Source of the DNA: Pseudoalteromonas shioyasakiensis
GTDB taxonomy: Bacteria > Pseudomonadota > Gammaproteobacteria > Enterobacterales > Alteromonadaceae
Assembly: GCF_019134595.1 (NCBI RefSeq)
Contig: NZ_CP077770.1
Coordinates: 3,282,501 to 3,346,500 of the forward strand
Reading direction: 5' to 3'
Length of the DNA stretch: 64,000 nucleotides
In this document: positions 1 to 8,861 of the stretch, piece by piece
How positions within the stretch are numbered: the stretch's first letter is position 1
Layout of the letters: each line of letters opens with the position of its first letter
Notes under the pieces: model-generated
Databases searched by the model: none
What the model was told of the DNA's origin: nothing
The model's input: the letters and a program-made list of their open reading frames with translations, nothing else
Translations under genes and position numbers: made by a program

Positions 1-572
1 CCTTCAAGGCGGATCATCACTAATGCACAATTTGCCGAATGCTCTTCAGCCCATGCAACAAAGCTATTTCTGAGCGCATTACGGTCTGGTAAACCAGTCA
101 GTGGAGCAGCATCTAAATCATCGTTATGGAGCGGTTCTACTTCAACCTGCTCATCTTCTTCGGGCTCTTCGTAATTAAAAAATCCTGAGATAGATAAAAT
201 AACTACCGAGAAAACAAGCCAATATAAGGCTGTATCGAGTAATAGGTGGGCAGAGTATAAAACCGCAAACGAAATAGCGGCAGAGACACTCAATATTATG
301 GCAAACCAATTGGTGGTGCGAAATGCTTGCCATAAATGAAAGCATAAAGCTAAAGCAAGTAAGATCACCAGCCAAGGTAATCCTAAGCTTAAAATAGCTA
401 AACCTAGTACGCCATTAACGACTAGGCTTAGTCTTAAAATAGGGTTTTGGGTTACGCATAGGGCACAGATCATTGCCATAAAAACGCTACCAGCTAAAAA
501 CACTGGCACTACATCACTTGTTAAATTTACGAGTTGCGTGCTACTACTCGCTAAACTAAAAATCAATGACAT
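1..572 (-). CDS. GGDEF-type membrane protein, N-terminal part (cut by window edge)
   Basis: The reading frame is open from an ATG at 572 to the window edge, about 190 codons. The first ~120 residues are strongly hydrophobic, with several probable membrane segments. An acidic linker (EEPEEDEQVEVEP) follows, then PLTGLPDRNALRNSF, the characteristic entry into a GGDEF (diguanylate cyclase) domain. The next strand reads CALVMIRLEG; in active cyclases the matching position is usually DLD, whose first Asp binds metal. Here it is R-L-E, so this could be a degenerate GGDEF domain, perhaps followed by an EAL domain outside the window. The start lies only 28 bases after the hutI stop on the same strand, so read-through from hutI is possible. 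The frame is certain; catalytic status cannot be judged because the signature motif is not visible. Confidence 0.75.
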   Translation of the reverse strand, partial: MSLIFSLASSSTQLVNLTSDVVPVFLAGSVFMAMICALCVTQNPILRLSLVVNGVLGLAILSLGLPWLVILLALALCFHLWQAFRTTNWFAIILSVSAAISFAVLYSAHLLLDTALYWLVFSVVILSISGFFNYEEPEEDEQVEVEPLHNDDLDAAPLTGLPDRNALRNSFVAWAEEHSANCALVMIRLE

Positions 573-600
573 GTAATCCAAACTGCGTAATAAAACTTAT

Positions 601-1842
601 CTAACTAAGTCTACCCAAAATCCACAGATTTAACAGTTTATTTACGCCGAATTGGTAACTTAATTGTGCTGGGTGGGATATTTGCCAATGAGCAATATCA
701 GCCCGAGCCCCCACTTTTAACACACCACGATCGTCAAGACCTAACGCACCCGCGGCGTTTCGTGTTACGCCAGCTAATGCTTGCTCTGGTGTCATACGGA
801 AAATAGTGCACGCCATATTCATCATTAAGTGCAATGAACATAATGGTGAAGTTCCAGGGTTGAAGTCGGTTGAAATGGCGATCGGAACTTGGTACTGCTG
901 GAGTAGTTCAATTGGCGGATACTTTGTTTCGCGTAAAAAGTAAAATGCACCTGGTAACAATACCGCCGCAGTGCCCGCTTTGGCCATTGCTTGAATGCCA
1001 GCTTCATCTAAGTGTTCAATATGATCTGCCGATAAGCCATTAAATTCTGCAACAAGCTCTGCGCCATGTTGATTAGATAGCTGCTCAGCGTGCAACTTAA
1101 CCGGTAAGTTGTGCTTTTTAGCCGCTTCAAAAACGCGACGAGTTTGCTCGTTGCTAAAGCCTACGTTTTCACAAAAAGCATCAACGGCATCAGCTAAATC
1201 AGCTTCAACAACACGGTCAAGCATCTCACCGCAAACAAGCTCTATGTACTCATCACTACGGCCTTTATATTCAGGCGGTAATGCATGCGCACCTAAAAAC
1301 GTGGTTTTAACATCAACCGGGTGATTTTCACCGAGTAAACGAGCTACTTCGAGTAGTTTAATTTCATTTTCGCAATCAAGACCATAGCCAGATTTAACCT
1401 CGACAGTTGTCACGCCTTCTGCGTATAACGCATTTAAGCGCTCTTTAGCACTAACAAACAATGTTTCGTGGTCGGCTTCGCGGGTTGCACGTACGGTGCT
1501 TGCAATACCGCCACCGTTTGCAGAGATTTGTTCGTAGCTAACACCTTGCAAACGCTGCTCGAACTCTTCTGCGCGGCTACCGGCAAACACTAAGTGAGTG
1601 TGACAATCAATCAACCCTGGTGTTAACCACTGCCCTTTAGCAGAGACAGTTGGCGTTGCTAACGCGTCAAATTTAGGTAAATCGGTTTGTGCACCTAACC
1701 AGGCAATTTTGCCATCTTTAACGGCAATCGCTGCATTTTCAATGGCGCCGTATGGTGCATCAACAGCAGGATCCATTGTGGCGATATTGGCATCTGTGAT
1801 CAGTAAATCCCAGAGCGCTTGATCATTGTTGGTTGTGTGCAT
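601..1842 (-). CDS. hutI: Imidazolonepropionase
   Basis: HutI hydrolyses 4-imidazolone-5-propanoate to N-formimino-L-glutamate, the third step of histidine degradation in the cytoplasm. The 413-residue product has the usual family length. It carries the amidohydrolase metal site [10 protein letters not shown] near residue 80, VKSGYGLD near 150, HAEQLSNQ and SADHIEH in the middle, and [11 protein letters not shown] toward the C-terminus. The start ATG at 1842 has an AGGTGAAAA ribosome-binding site. It is transcribed divergently from hutC across a 142-base gap with a palindromic operator. hutU, hutH and hutG are not in the window, so the rest of the pathway must lie elsewhere. Confidence 0.97.
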   Translation of the reverse strand: MHTTNNDQALWDLLITDANIATMDPAVDAPYGAIENAAIAVKDGKIAWLGAQTDLPKFDALATPTVSAKGQWLTPGLIDCHTHLVFAGSRAEEFEQRLQGVSYEQISANGGGIASTVRATREADHETLFVSAKERLNALYAEGVTTVEVKSGYGLDCENEIKLLEVARLLGENHPVDVKTTFLGAHALPPEYKGRSDEYIELVCGEMLDRVVEADLADAVDAFCENVGFSNEQTRRVFEAAKKHNLPVKLHAEQLSNQHGAELVAEFNGLSADHIEHLDEAGIQAMAKAGTAAVLLPGAFYFLRETKYPPIELLQQYQVPIAISTDFNPGTSPLCSLHLMMNMACTIFRMTPEQALAGVTRNAAGALGLDDRGVLKVGARADIAHWQISHPAQLSYQFGVNKLLNLWILGRLS

Positions 1843-1918
1843 TTTTCACCTATCTTGATGCTTGCTAAAGGCTCAGTATGAGCCTAAATTTAAATTTGCT
1901 TAAAGTTTATCAACTCAT

Positions 1919-1932
1919 CTTGTATATACAAG
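1919..1932. promoter_or_regulatory. Probable HutC operator, 14-bp perfect palindrome
   Basis: CTTGTATATACAAG is a perfect inverted repeat in the middle of the hutI-hutC divergent intergenic region. It has the TGTATATACA core typical of GntR/HutC-type operators. HutC repressors generally bind such sites and are released by urocanate, so one site could control both hutI and hutC autoregulation. Binding is inferred from position and symmetry. Confidence 0.75.
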
Positions 1933-1984
1933 GAAATTATGTCACCCTGTAACATATTGTTAACTTATAAATAAACTTTTCATA

Positions 1985-2692
1985 ATGAGCGTCCCTAAGT
2001 TTGCGCAAATAAAAGAATTCATTCTGGAAAATATTCAATCGGGAGAATGGCAAGAAAACGACCGTGTCCCTTCAGAGAACGAACTCACCAGTCAATTTCA
2101 AGTTAGCCGCATGACAGCTAGGCGTGCACTCAGTGAGTTAACCGATGCCGGTATTTTAACCCGCAGCCAAGGCCAAGGTACTTTTGTTGCCAGCTTCAAA
2201 TCACAATCATCGTTGCTAGAAATAAAAAACATTGCCGATGAAGTTAAAGCGCGAAACAGCAATTACAGTTGTACGATTTTAGTGATGGAATCTATCAGCG
2301 CTATTGCCCCAATCGCGATTGCTTTGGGTGTCGAAGTCGACAGCCATGTTTATCGAAGTGTAATTGTGCACAATGAAAACGAGCACCCACTGCAAGTTGA
2401 AGAACGCTTTGTGAACCCCGCTCTTGCTAAAGACTACTTACAACAAGATTTTCACAGCCTAACACCCCATGAATACTTATCTCAAAACGCCCCGCTTACC
2501 GAGGCTCGCCACACGGTTGAAGCGATTATGCCCAATCAAGAAATGTGCGAATGGCTCAATCTTTACAACGAAGAGCCATGTTTACAAGTGATCCGCCGAA
2601 CATGGTCATCGCAAGGTATTGTAAGCTTTGCGCGCTTAGTCTCACCGGGCAGTAAATATCGACTAGGCGGCCACCTTACTTTTAAAAAGTAG
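1985..2692 (+). CDS. hutC: Histidine utilization repressor, GntR/HutC family
   Basis: The 235-residue protein has an N-terminal GntR winged helix-turn-helix (about residues 5-70, with VPSENELTSQFQVSRMTARR as recognition region and GQGTFVA as wing). A UTRA ligand domain (about 90-230) follows, with the family hallmarks HNENEHPLQVEERFVNP and YLSQNAPLTEARHTVEA. In known HutC proteins the UTRA domain senses urocanate. Divergence from hutI with a shared palindromic operator supports the specific name over a generic GntR regulator. Its stop codon (2690-2692) directly abuts the stop of the convergent gene. Confidence 0.93.
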   Translation: MSVPKFAQIKEFILENIQSGEWQENDRVPSENELTSQFQVSRMTARRALSELTDAGILTRSQGQGTFVASFKSQSSLLEIKNIADEVKARNSNYSCTILVMESISAIAPIAIALGVEVDSHVYRSVIVHNENEHPLQVEERFVNPALAKDYLQQDFHSLTPHEYLSQNAPLTEARHTVEAIMPNQEMCEWLNLYNEEPCLQVIRRTWSSQGIVSFARLVSPGSKYRLGGHLTFKK

Positions 2693-3463
2693 CTAAATAG
2701 GCGCTTGATAACGAAAACTCAGTGACTCAATCGCCGAGCCATCAATGATACGCTCGCCTTTATCATGGCTAGTAAAGGTCGGTGGCTGATTGCCCTGCTC
2801 AGCACATTTTTGTTGGTAATAATCTACTTTTTTAGGATGCGCCGGATTGACCACATTATAAATGCTGCTAGCACTAGACCAATTTTCGAGTACTGAACAA
2901 ATCGCCGCTATCACATCTTGCTGCTGTACCATGTTTACCACTTGCTGACTTGAGCTAGACAGCTCTTTACCTGCAACAAACTTACCTGGGTCGCGCCCAG
3001 GACCAACAAGGCCCGCTAAACGCAATACTTTACCACCGGCATTTAGCACTAACTGCTCAGCATCAAATAGCAGTTGCTGGCGCGCTGATTGGCAATTAAT
3101 TGCTGTACTTTCGCCATAATGACCATTATCAGCTGGGTAAACACCCGTCGAAGAACATAAAATAAAGCCTTTGCAATTTAGTTGCTTGGCAAGCTCAAGC
3201 CCTGCTTGCAAAGTGGCTAAATAATTACTTTCTGAACTACGACTACGCGGTGGAATTGCACATACCCACCATGCATCTCCAAGTGAAACATCATGTTTAA
3301 GTACATCGCCTTCAAGCGCAAACTGCCGCTGAAAGTCATGTTCGTGCTCGCTACTACGGTGTGTGCCTTGCACTTGCCACGCTAATTCTTTTGCCTCAAC
3401 ACAAAGCGCACTACCAAGCCAACCTGCACCTAAAACGACCAGTTTATTATTTTCAGAACTCAT
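2693..3463 (-). CDS. SDR/NAD(P)-binding epimerase-like protein (YeeZ family)
   Basis: The 256-residue protein begins with the Rossmann motif VVLGAGWLGSAL (GxGWLG), the variant seen in the E. coli YeeZ family of short-chain dehydrogenase-like proteins. FILCSSTGVYP and the following LRLAGLVGPGRDPGKF match the substrate-binding half of atypical SDRs. The classical YxxxK catalytic pair is not obvious, and the family's substrate is unknown. The gene is convergent with hutC, with adjacent stop codons and no space for a separate terminator, and is not obviously linked to histidine metabolism. Confidence 0.8.
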   Translation of the reverse strand: MSSENNKLVVLGAGWLGSALCVEAKELAWQVQGTHRSSEHEHDFQRQFALEGDVLKHDVSLGDAWWVCAIPPRSRSSESNYLATLQAGLELAKQLNCKGFILCSSTGVYPADNGHYGESTAINCQSARQQLLFDAEQLVLNAGGKVLRLAGLVGPGRDPGKFVAGKELSSSSQQVVNMVQQQDVIAAICSVLENWSSASSIYNVVNPAHPKKVDYYQQKCAEQGNQPPTFTSHDKGERIIDGSAIESLSFRYQAPI

Positions 3464-3576
3464 TTATCCAACTACCTCTTAGAAATTATTATTAACGTTC
3501 GCTTAACGGTGTAGCGATTTGGGTGCAAATATGATTAGATAGATAACTCTACCCGATAATAAAAACACGTGCATCT

Positions 3577-5604
3577 ATGTTAAATAACCTCTCTTTACGT
3601 AAAAAAATATTACTACTCATCGGCGGGACGATAAGTGTACTACTGATCATCGCGTCTAGTTTTTTTGTTAGCCATATTGCTGACCTATCGCGCCAAGCTA
3701 TTCAACGCGAAGCCGACAGCTATTTACAGAGTGAGCGACTTTCAATGCAAGGTTACTTTGCCAAATACGGTAAAGTGGTACAAACCTTCATTACAAATCC
3801 GCATTTAGTGAATTGGTTCGACAATTGGACTGAACGTGACCAAAGTCTTGATAACCAACCTGGATACGACAGCGTTAATCAAGATTTTGTGCGTATCAGT
3901 GGCAACGATGACAACATCTTATCAGCCTTCTTTGCATCAGCAACAACAGGTGAGTATTTCAAAGAAAACGAGCGCACAGCCACTTATAATGGCCAACCAT
4001 ATTACGCTTACAAACGCGGTTGGTGGCAAGATGCCTTAAAAATTAATAAGTTGTATGTTGGTCCTATTTCTGTGGATTTAACCACAGGTAATGCCTCTGC
4101 AGTTGTACAACAGCCTGTTTATAACAAACAAAATAAACTTGTTGGTTTTGGTGGTGTTGATTTACAGCTAAACAACATCAACGACATGGTTGAAGAAATT
4201 CGCTTTAATGGCCAAGGCTTTGGTTTCTTACTTGATGGTAACCAAAAGGTTGTGCACTTATCTAAGCGCACTGGCCACAAGCTATCTGTGACTGACGAAG
4301 GTCCGAATGGCAAAGAAGGCTTAGATGCCCTCGAAAAACAATTTAGCGACACATCAGGCTTTAGCGAATTAAACCGCGCGATGAAAAGCCAAAAAGATGG
4401 CAGCAGCTTCGTTACATTCAAAGGTGAGCAATATTACGTTGTATACAACCGCCTTGAGCTAGAAACCCCTTATCTTGATTGGTACGTGGGTATTTTAATT
4501 CCGACCAGTATGATTGATGAACCAGTAAATGATGCGGTGATGACAACCACAACCTCAGTGATCATCATTCTTGCGATTATCATTGCGATGATCTTCTGGG
4601 CCACGCAAATGATCACCAAGCCGCTGACTAAGCTAACTTACATCATGCGTGATATCGCATCAGGTGATGGCGATTTAACACAAAAAATCGAAATCAAGAG
4701 TAATGATGAAGTGGGCCAGCTTGCTCATCACATGAATACCTTCATCGATAAACTTCGTGCAATGATGCTTAATACTGCTGCGCAGGCTGAGCAACTAAGC
4801 CAAGCTGCGAGCCAGTTAAAAATTGTATCGCAAAAAACCAACGATGAAATTCAGCAAGAAAAGCAGCAAGTTGATAGTGTAAGTGCGGCAGTAACCGAAA
4901 TGGCGTCTACAGTGATGGAAATCTCGCGTAATGCCCAGCACACCAATAATGCCGCTGAAGAAGTGCAAACCATTACCGTTGACGGTACGAAACGTTCTAC
5001 TCAAGCTCAGTCAGTGATGACCGCCCTTGCAAGCCATATTGGTGAAGCGTCTAAAGTGGTTGCGGGTCTTGAACAAGAAAGTGGCAATATCGGTGCGGTA
5101 GTTGATGTTATCAACTCGATTGCAGAGCAAACTAACTTACTAGCACTGAACGCAGCAATTGAAGCAGCCCGTGCTGGCGAGCAAGGTCGAGGCTTTGCTG
5201 TTGTTGCTGATGAAGTTCGTTCATTGGCAAGCAGAACGCAAGAGTCTACGGATGATATTCGCAATATGGTCAGCCGCTTACAGCAAATTGCCCAGCAAGC
5301 GTCGACTATGATGCAACAAGGTCAAGAACGTGCTGAAGGCTCAGTTGAGCAAACACAAATTGTATTGCAAGCTCTACAAGATATCGCGCAATCAGTGACA
5401 AATGTGCAAGATCAAAGTCATCAAATTGCGACTTCGACTGAGCAGCAAACTGTGGTTGCAGAAGATATTAACAATAGCTTGGCAGCGATTAATCACTTAG
5501 TGAATAGCACTGCGGATCATGCCCATGAATTGGCGGATGAAGCACGTGATTTGAATGAATTGGCAGCCGCTTTAAATAAGACGGTGAATCAATTTAAGTT
5601 ATAA
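3577..5604 (+). CDS. Methyl-accepting chemotaxis protein with periplasmic Cache domain
   Basis: This 675-residue chemoreceptor has a first membrane helix at about residues 10-30 and a large periplasmic region (about 35-320). That region reads as a double-Cache sensor ([43 protein letters not shown]). A second membrane helix lies at about 325-347, followed by a HAMP linker ([20 protein letters not shown]) and a long coiled-coil signalling domain. The conserved hairpin tip [20 protein letters not shown] lies near residue 515. Cache chemoreceptors usually sense small molecules such as amino acids or organic acids; the ligand cannot be read from sequence. It has no CheR/B-tethering pentapeptide (ends NQFKL). 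A strong hairpin terminator follows. Confidence 0.95.
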   Translation: MLNNLSLRKKILLLIGGTISVLLIIASSFFVSHIADLSRQAIQREADSYLQSERLSMQGYFAKYGKVVQTFITNPHLVNWFDNWTERDQSLDNQPGYDSVNQDFVRISGNDDNILSAFFASATTGEYFKENERTATYNGQPYYAYKRGWWQDALKINKLYVGPISVDLTTGNASAVVQQPVYNKQNKLVGFGGVDLQLNNINDMVEEIRFNGQGFGFLLDGNQKVVHLSKRTGHKLSVTDEGPNGKEGLDALEKQFSDTSGFSELNRAMKSQKDGSSFVTFKGEQYYVVYNRLELETPYLDWYVGILIPTSMIDEPVNDAVMTTTTSVIIILAIIIAMIFWATQMITKPLTKLTYIMRDIASGDGDLTQKIEIKSNDEVGQLAHHMNTFIDKLRAMMLNTAAQAEQLSQAASQLKIVSQKTNDEIQQEKQQVDSVSAAVTEMASTVMEISRNAQHTNNAAEEVQTITVDGTKRSTQAQSVMTALASHIGEASKVVAGLEQESGNIGAVVDVINSIAEQTNLLALNAAIEAARAGEQGRGFAVVADEVRSLASRTQESTDDIRNMVSRLQQIAQQASTMMQQGQERAEGSVEQTQIVLQALQDIAQSVTNVQDQSHQIATSTEQQTVVAEDINNSLAAINHLVNSTADHAHELADEARDLNELAAALNKTVNQFKL

Positions 5605-5798
5605 AGATAAATTGCTGAAGTAGTTAAAAACCCGATGTCACCTGAAGATGACATCGGGTTTTTATCGTCAGCCTTCCCTGTTAGTCGTGGCGCAACCGCT
5701 TTCGCGTGTTCCATAAATTCGTGCCACTGTTGCTTGTTCCATAAAGCAACTCCTTTGTTGGTCAATCCTTGTGTTGGTTGCGTTTGTACTTGTTCCAT
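5589..5798 (-). CDS. Small protein, paralog of the next ORF (ALW..QW..FM motif)
   Basis: The ORF encodes 69 residues starting [15 protein letters not shown], with a strong AAGGAGGAGACTAT ribosome-binding site. Its core [20 protein letters not shown] aligns with the neighbouring ORF (NKALWSSAQWQRFMDKV), so the two form a tandem paralogous pair. No function is recognised. The last ~25 codons run through the inverted repeat that terminates the chemoreceptor gene, so the C-terminus may be an accidental extension past the conserved ~40-residue core. Overlap with the chemoreceptor's last codons is 16 bases on the opposite strand. Confidence 0.55.
   Translation of the reverse strand: MEQVQTQPTQGLTNKGVALWNKQQWHEFMEHAKAVAPRLTGKADDKNPMSSSGDIGFLTTSAIYLYNLN
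5628..5663 (+). terminator. Rho-independent terminator of the chemoreceptor gene
   Basis: AAACCCGATGTCA and TGACATCGGGTTTTT form a 12-13 bp stem around an eight-base loop, followed by T residues, 24 bases after the chemoreceptor stop. The preceding A-run means it could also work on the other strand. Confidence 0.88.
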
Positions 5799-5847
5799 AT
5801 AGTCTCCTCCTTACGCTAGCTTCATCCTGTTTGGCTCCTGCCTAAGC

Positions 5848-5961
5848 TTATTCCTTGCTGTCATCTCCGTTCACTTTATCCATAAAGCGTTGCCATTGTG
5901 CGCTACTCCATAACGCCTTATTACTTCCTTGTTGTCCTTTGTGCGTTGTTACATTATCCAT
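5848..5961 (-). CDS. Small 37-residue protein, paralog of 5589-5798
   Basis: From the ATG at 5961, preceded by AAGGAG eight bases upstream, the product begins MDNVTTHKGQQGSNK, continues ALWSSAQWQRFMDKV and has an acidic end. An in-frame upstream ATG at 6030 would give 60 residues, but its AAGG touches the start codon, so the shorter form is preferred. Similarity in order and spacing (MxxV, polar linker, NK, ALW, QW, FM) to the ORF 50 bases downstream indicates duplication. Nothing is known of the function. It lies just before the YqaE-like gene among stress-type membrane/periplasmic genes. Confidence 0.55.
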   Translation of the reverse strand: MDNVTTHKGQQGSNKALWSSAQWQRFMDKVNGDDSKE

Positions 5962-6051
5962 TCTGTAAACTCCTTGCGGTTTATCGTCCGTTACTCCTAC
6001 AGCCCTTCCTTGCTGTGCTCCATTACCCATCCTTGTAGATTAATGCGGTGA

Positions 6052-6210
6052 TTATCGCTTAGCGATGATATACACAGCATGAATCAAACCTGGAATGTAC
6101 CCTAATAAGGTTAAAAGAATATTAATCCAGAACTGCGCACCTAAACCTACCTGTAAAAATACGCCAAGTGGTGGAATTAAAACCGATAAAATAATACGTA
6201 TTAAATCCAT
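6052..6210 (-). CDS. yqaE: YqaE/Pmp3 family small membrane protein
   Basis: This is a 52-residue hydrophobic peptide, MDLIRIILSVLIPPLGVFLQ at the start and then LLTLLGYIPGLIHAVYII. It shows the two-helix pattern and the PPLGV and LGYIPGxIHA signatures of the Pmp3/YqaE family. Family members sit in the cytoplasmic membrane and are linked to salt or membrane-potential stress in yeast and plants; the bacterial role is poorly defined. The ATG at 6210 has a strong AAGGAGTGAGTC ribosome-binding site. It lies downstream of the BON-domain gene on the same strand, with a hairpin between them. Confidence 0.9.
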   Translation of the reverse strand: MDLIRIILSVLIPPLGVFLQVGLGAQFWINILLTLLGYIPGLIHAVYIIAKR

Positions 6211-6223
6211 GACTCACTCCTTG

Positions 6224-6253
6224 AAAAAAGCTTAGCCCAGCCAAAGCTGGGCT
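6224..6253 (-). terminator. Hairpin terminator downstream of the BON-domain gene
   Basis: AGCCCAGC and GCTGGGCT form an 8-bp stem with a four-base loop. On the minus strand the stem is followed by AAGCTTTTTTC. It lies 16 bases after the BON-domain stop and just before the yqaE ribosome-binding site, so it may attenuate rather than fully separate the two genes. Confidence 0.7.
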
Positions 6254-6268
6254 ATATAGGGCTTGCTA

Positions 6269-6835
6269 TTATTCAGCAACAATCGTTAATTCATCGATTA
6301 CTTTGCGAACATCTTCAGCATTTTCTGCAATGCTTACCGCTAATTGCTTTTCTGCATCAGACTCAACAGTACCTTTTAGTGTTACTACACCCATGTCAGT
6401 ATCAACATCGATGTCTGTACCACCAACTTCTGAGTTAAATAAATAACGTGTCGTGATTACAGTACTGATTTTTGCGTCGGTTAAGTCGCTTTCTGCTGAA
6501 TCAGCTTTATCTGATTTCATGTGCTTAGCTTTCATGTTTTTAACAACAGTTAGTTTGTTATCAACAGAGCTAACACCGTCTAGGCTAAGAACTAGCTCTT
6601 CAGCAAGCTCTTTATCTAATTCGCTATCAACTTTACCTGTAAGTACAACCTTGCCATTCGTTACATCAGTGTTGATGTCAAAGTTGTTAAGGTTTGTGTT
6701 CATAAGAAGCACAGTTTCTGCCTTACCATCAATCCAAGCATCTTTACTTTCATTTTCCCAGCTGCTTGCCTGAGCTGACATGCTAGTTGCACCAATTACT
6801 AAAGCGGCAATCATAGATTTGTTAAAAGTGTTCAT
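6269..6835 (-). CDS. Periplasmic BON-domain protein (OsmY-like)
   Basis: The 188-residue product starts with a Sec signal peptide (MNTFNKSMIAALVIGATSMSAQA, cleavage probably after AQA). Two BON domains follow, about residues 40-97 and 120-187, each with the G-V-V-L-T/K-G-x-V core (NGKVVLTGKVDS, MGVVTLKGTVES). OsmY and related double-BON proteins are periplasmic, stress-induced and thought to bind phospholipid or act as chaperones. The start has AAGGAGAAGATT before the ATG. Neighbouring yqaE and the DUF1707 gene suggest an envelope-stress group, which is inference from context. Confidence 0.9.
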   Translation of the reverse strand: MNTFNKSMIAALVIGATSMSAQASSWENESKDAWIDGKAETVLLMNTNLNNFDINTDVTNGKVVLTGKVDSELDKELAEELVLSLDGVSSVDNKLTVVKNMKAKHMKSDKADSAESDLTDAKISTVITTRYLFNSEVGGTDIDVDTDMGVVTLKGTVESDAEKQLAVSIAENAEDVRKVIDELTIVAE

Positions 6836-7165
6836 AATCTTCTCCTTTTGATTTAAGACACTTTTACTAATGCGACTATGATGCCAACTATTTATTTGTT
6901 TATTTTCAGAAAGTTAAACACTCATTCAGCGGCTATTTATATTCATTTAGGTAAAGATTTACAAGCTGCTCGGTAAGAAGTTCACGATGTTGCAAAAATG
7001 GCCACTTAGTTGCTGATTTTATTAATCTGTGGTTAATTTAACGAAGTTGCTTATTAGCACAAAAATTCAAACCATTGATTTATATAAAAAATAAACTTTG
7101 GCCTAAGCTTTGCTATGTAATTAATAACTAAAAAATCACCTTTAAAATCACAACAGGGAACTACC
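6836..7165. other. Divergent intergenic region without a recognised gene
   Basis: These 330 AT-rich bases separate the BON-domain gene (minus) and the DUF1707 gene (plus) and must hold both promoters. No convincing ORF, hairpin or repeat was seen, and I could not fix -35/-10 elements with confidence. Confidence 0.5.
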
Positions 7166-7825
7166 ATGGCCGTTAAACTTGAAGATCGCCCAATCGATCA
7201 AGTAAAAGAAGAAGTCATTGATCAACTCATTTATAACTACAGTCATGCTGTTATTTCAGCCGAAGCATTTGAACGCCGACTAGATCAGGCAATGGCAGCC
7301 ACCAGCAATGAAGTATTGGTTGAACTGGTTGCTGATTTAGATCTGAAAGCGGATATTGACTACAAATCGCATAAGCATGCGCAATTTAAACCTCACTACA
7401 GCCACAGCAACGACAACGAAAGCCTGCAGCTTCGTAGTATTTTGGGTTCAAATGAGCGCAGCGGCCAATGGGTAGTACCAAAAGAAATTCACCTAACAAA
7501 CTGCTTAGGTTCAATCGAACTCGACTTTAGCGAAGCAATTTTCCAACATCAGCACGTCACCATTTACGTAAACTGTATTTTAGGTAACGACGAAATCTAC
7601 GTGCCAGAACATGTAAATGTGGTATCTAAACTGTTTAGCTTTATTGGCAGCGTAGAGAATAAATCAGTCGCCTTAAATAAAGGCCAAGGCCCAACCATCA
7701 CTATTGAAGGTAATGTATGGCTAGGCTCAGTCGAGATTTCAGTTAAACGTACCATGAAAGAAAAATTCATCAGCTTTGCCAACAGCCTAAAAGCCAGTTG
7801 GAAAGAGATGAATAAAGTGCAGTAA
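7166..7825 (+). CDS. DUF1707 / LiaF-C-like cell-surface stress protein
   Basis: The 219-residue protein lacks a signal peptide. Residues ~5-60 (QVKEEVIDQLIYNYSHAVIS and AEAFERRLDQAMAA) match the DUF1707/SHOCT-type helical N-domain, in which a short helix pair precedes a D-L segment. The second half is a beta-rich repeat (GSIELDFSEA, VTIYVNCILGNDEIYVPEHV, FSFIGSVENKS, GNVWLGSVEISV) of the kind found in LiaF C-terminal (cell-wall-active antibiotics response) domains. This combination is known in bacterial membrane-stress proteins; the precise role is unknown. AGGGAACTACC before the ATG supports the start. No membrane helix is evident. Confidence 0.75.
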   Translation: MAVKLEDRPIDQVKEEVIDQLIYNYSHAVISAEAFERRLDQAMAATSNEVLVELVADLDLKADIDYKSHKHAQFKPHYSHSNDNESLQLRSILGSNERSGQWVVPKEIHLTNCLGSIELDFSEAIFQHQHVTIYVNCILGNDEIYVPEHVNVVSKLFSFIGSVENKSVALNKGQGPTITIEGNVWLGSVEISVKRTMKEKFISFANSLKASWKEMNKVQ

Positions 7826-8463
7826 AGTTGTGAGGTGCGATTATGTTAATGTAGGTCGTCATTTATGGCGACAAGATATTGCATACGTTTCATCAATGAC
7901 GCGCTAAAGCACGACCTACAAGAATGCGCGCGAAATAAATTTCACGCCTTCATCAAAGGCATCTAATCTCACAAAGAGGCCAAGAGGCGCTTCGCTGAAG
8001 AGAAAACAAAAAAGCACTATTATCACTTTCTCATTCTTTTCTCATTCACTTCTCTTTGTGCAAGTATTTTCGCGCTAAAGCACGACCTACATCAAAGGCA
8101 TCTAATCTCACAAAGAGAATAAGAGGCGCTTCGCGCTACACAGAGAAAACCAAAGTATCACAAAGAGATCATGAGACGCTGCGCTGAAGAGAAAACAAAA
8201 AAGCACTATTATCACTTTCTCATTCTTTTCTCTTTGTGCAATTATTTTCGCGCGAAATAAATTTCACGCCTACATCAACGTGGGAACGGCTTTAGCCGTG
8301 AATAAAATAAAGCTGTTCGGCGTTAAAAACACCTCCTACACCGTAGGCGTCACGCTTGCTTGGCGCGTCTTATATACAACGCCATTCCATCAACCTATGC
8401 CTGACCTACAAACAACACAATTCGGCTTCAAACTGACAGCTGAAAGCTGATGGCTCCTCAAAT
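7826..8463. repeat. Intergenic repeat island (A, B-left, C, F and D units)
   Basis: No gene is supported here. Two copies of the A element lie at 7970-8060 and 8159-8238, each starting CACAAAGAG and ending CTCTTTGTG with GAGGCGCTTCGCTGAAGAG-type sequence inside. A solitary left arm and a B-type GCGCTACACAGAGAAA half sit between them. The C unit (CGCGCGAAATAAATTTCACG) appears around 7927 and 8250, followed by an F unit containing GGGAACGGCTTTAGCCGTGA and a D unit (CTGACAGCTGAAAGCTGATG). All of these recur in most gaps of the window. Confidence 0.85.
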
Positions 8464-8860
8464 TTCGGCACTAAAGTACCTCCTACGAGGCTGGCCTTTG
8501 GTAAAGGCCCTACAAACAACACAGCTCGGCTCTAAACTGACAGCTGAAAGCTGACGGCTCCTCAAATTTTCGGCACTAAAGTACCTCCTACGAGGTAAGC
8601 CTGTGGTAAAGGCCTACAAACAACACCACTCGGCTTCAAACTGACGGCTGAAAGCTGACAGCTCCTCATATTTTCGGCACTAAAGTACCTCCTACGAGGC
8701 TGGCCTTTGGTAAAGGCCCTACAAACAACACAGCTCGGCTCAAAACTGACGGCTGAAAGCTGACAGCTCCTCATATTTTCGGCACTAAAGTACCTCCTAC
8801 GAGGCTGGCCTTTGGTAAAGACCTAAAAACAACACCGCTCTGCTCAAAACTGACAGCTCC
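8464..8860. repeat. Tandem array of ~105-bp units (E+D)
   Basis: Units begin with TTCGGCACTAAAGTACCTCC at 8464, 8569, 8673 and 8778, a period of 104-105 bases and almost four copies. Each unit joins an E part (GGCCTTTGGTAAAGGCC hairpin) to a D part (AACTGACAGCTGAAAGCTGA). The last copy is shortened and ends right at the stop codon of the VOC gene. The small ORF seen on the minus strand inside the array is a by-product of the repeat. Confidence 0.9.
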
Positions 8861-8861
8861 T

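Noticed and set aside
8562..8774. Minus-strand 70-codon ORF in the 105-bp array
   Set aside because: Its sequence repeats internally with the array period and has no ribosome-binding site; it is a by-product of the array.
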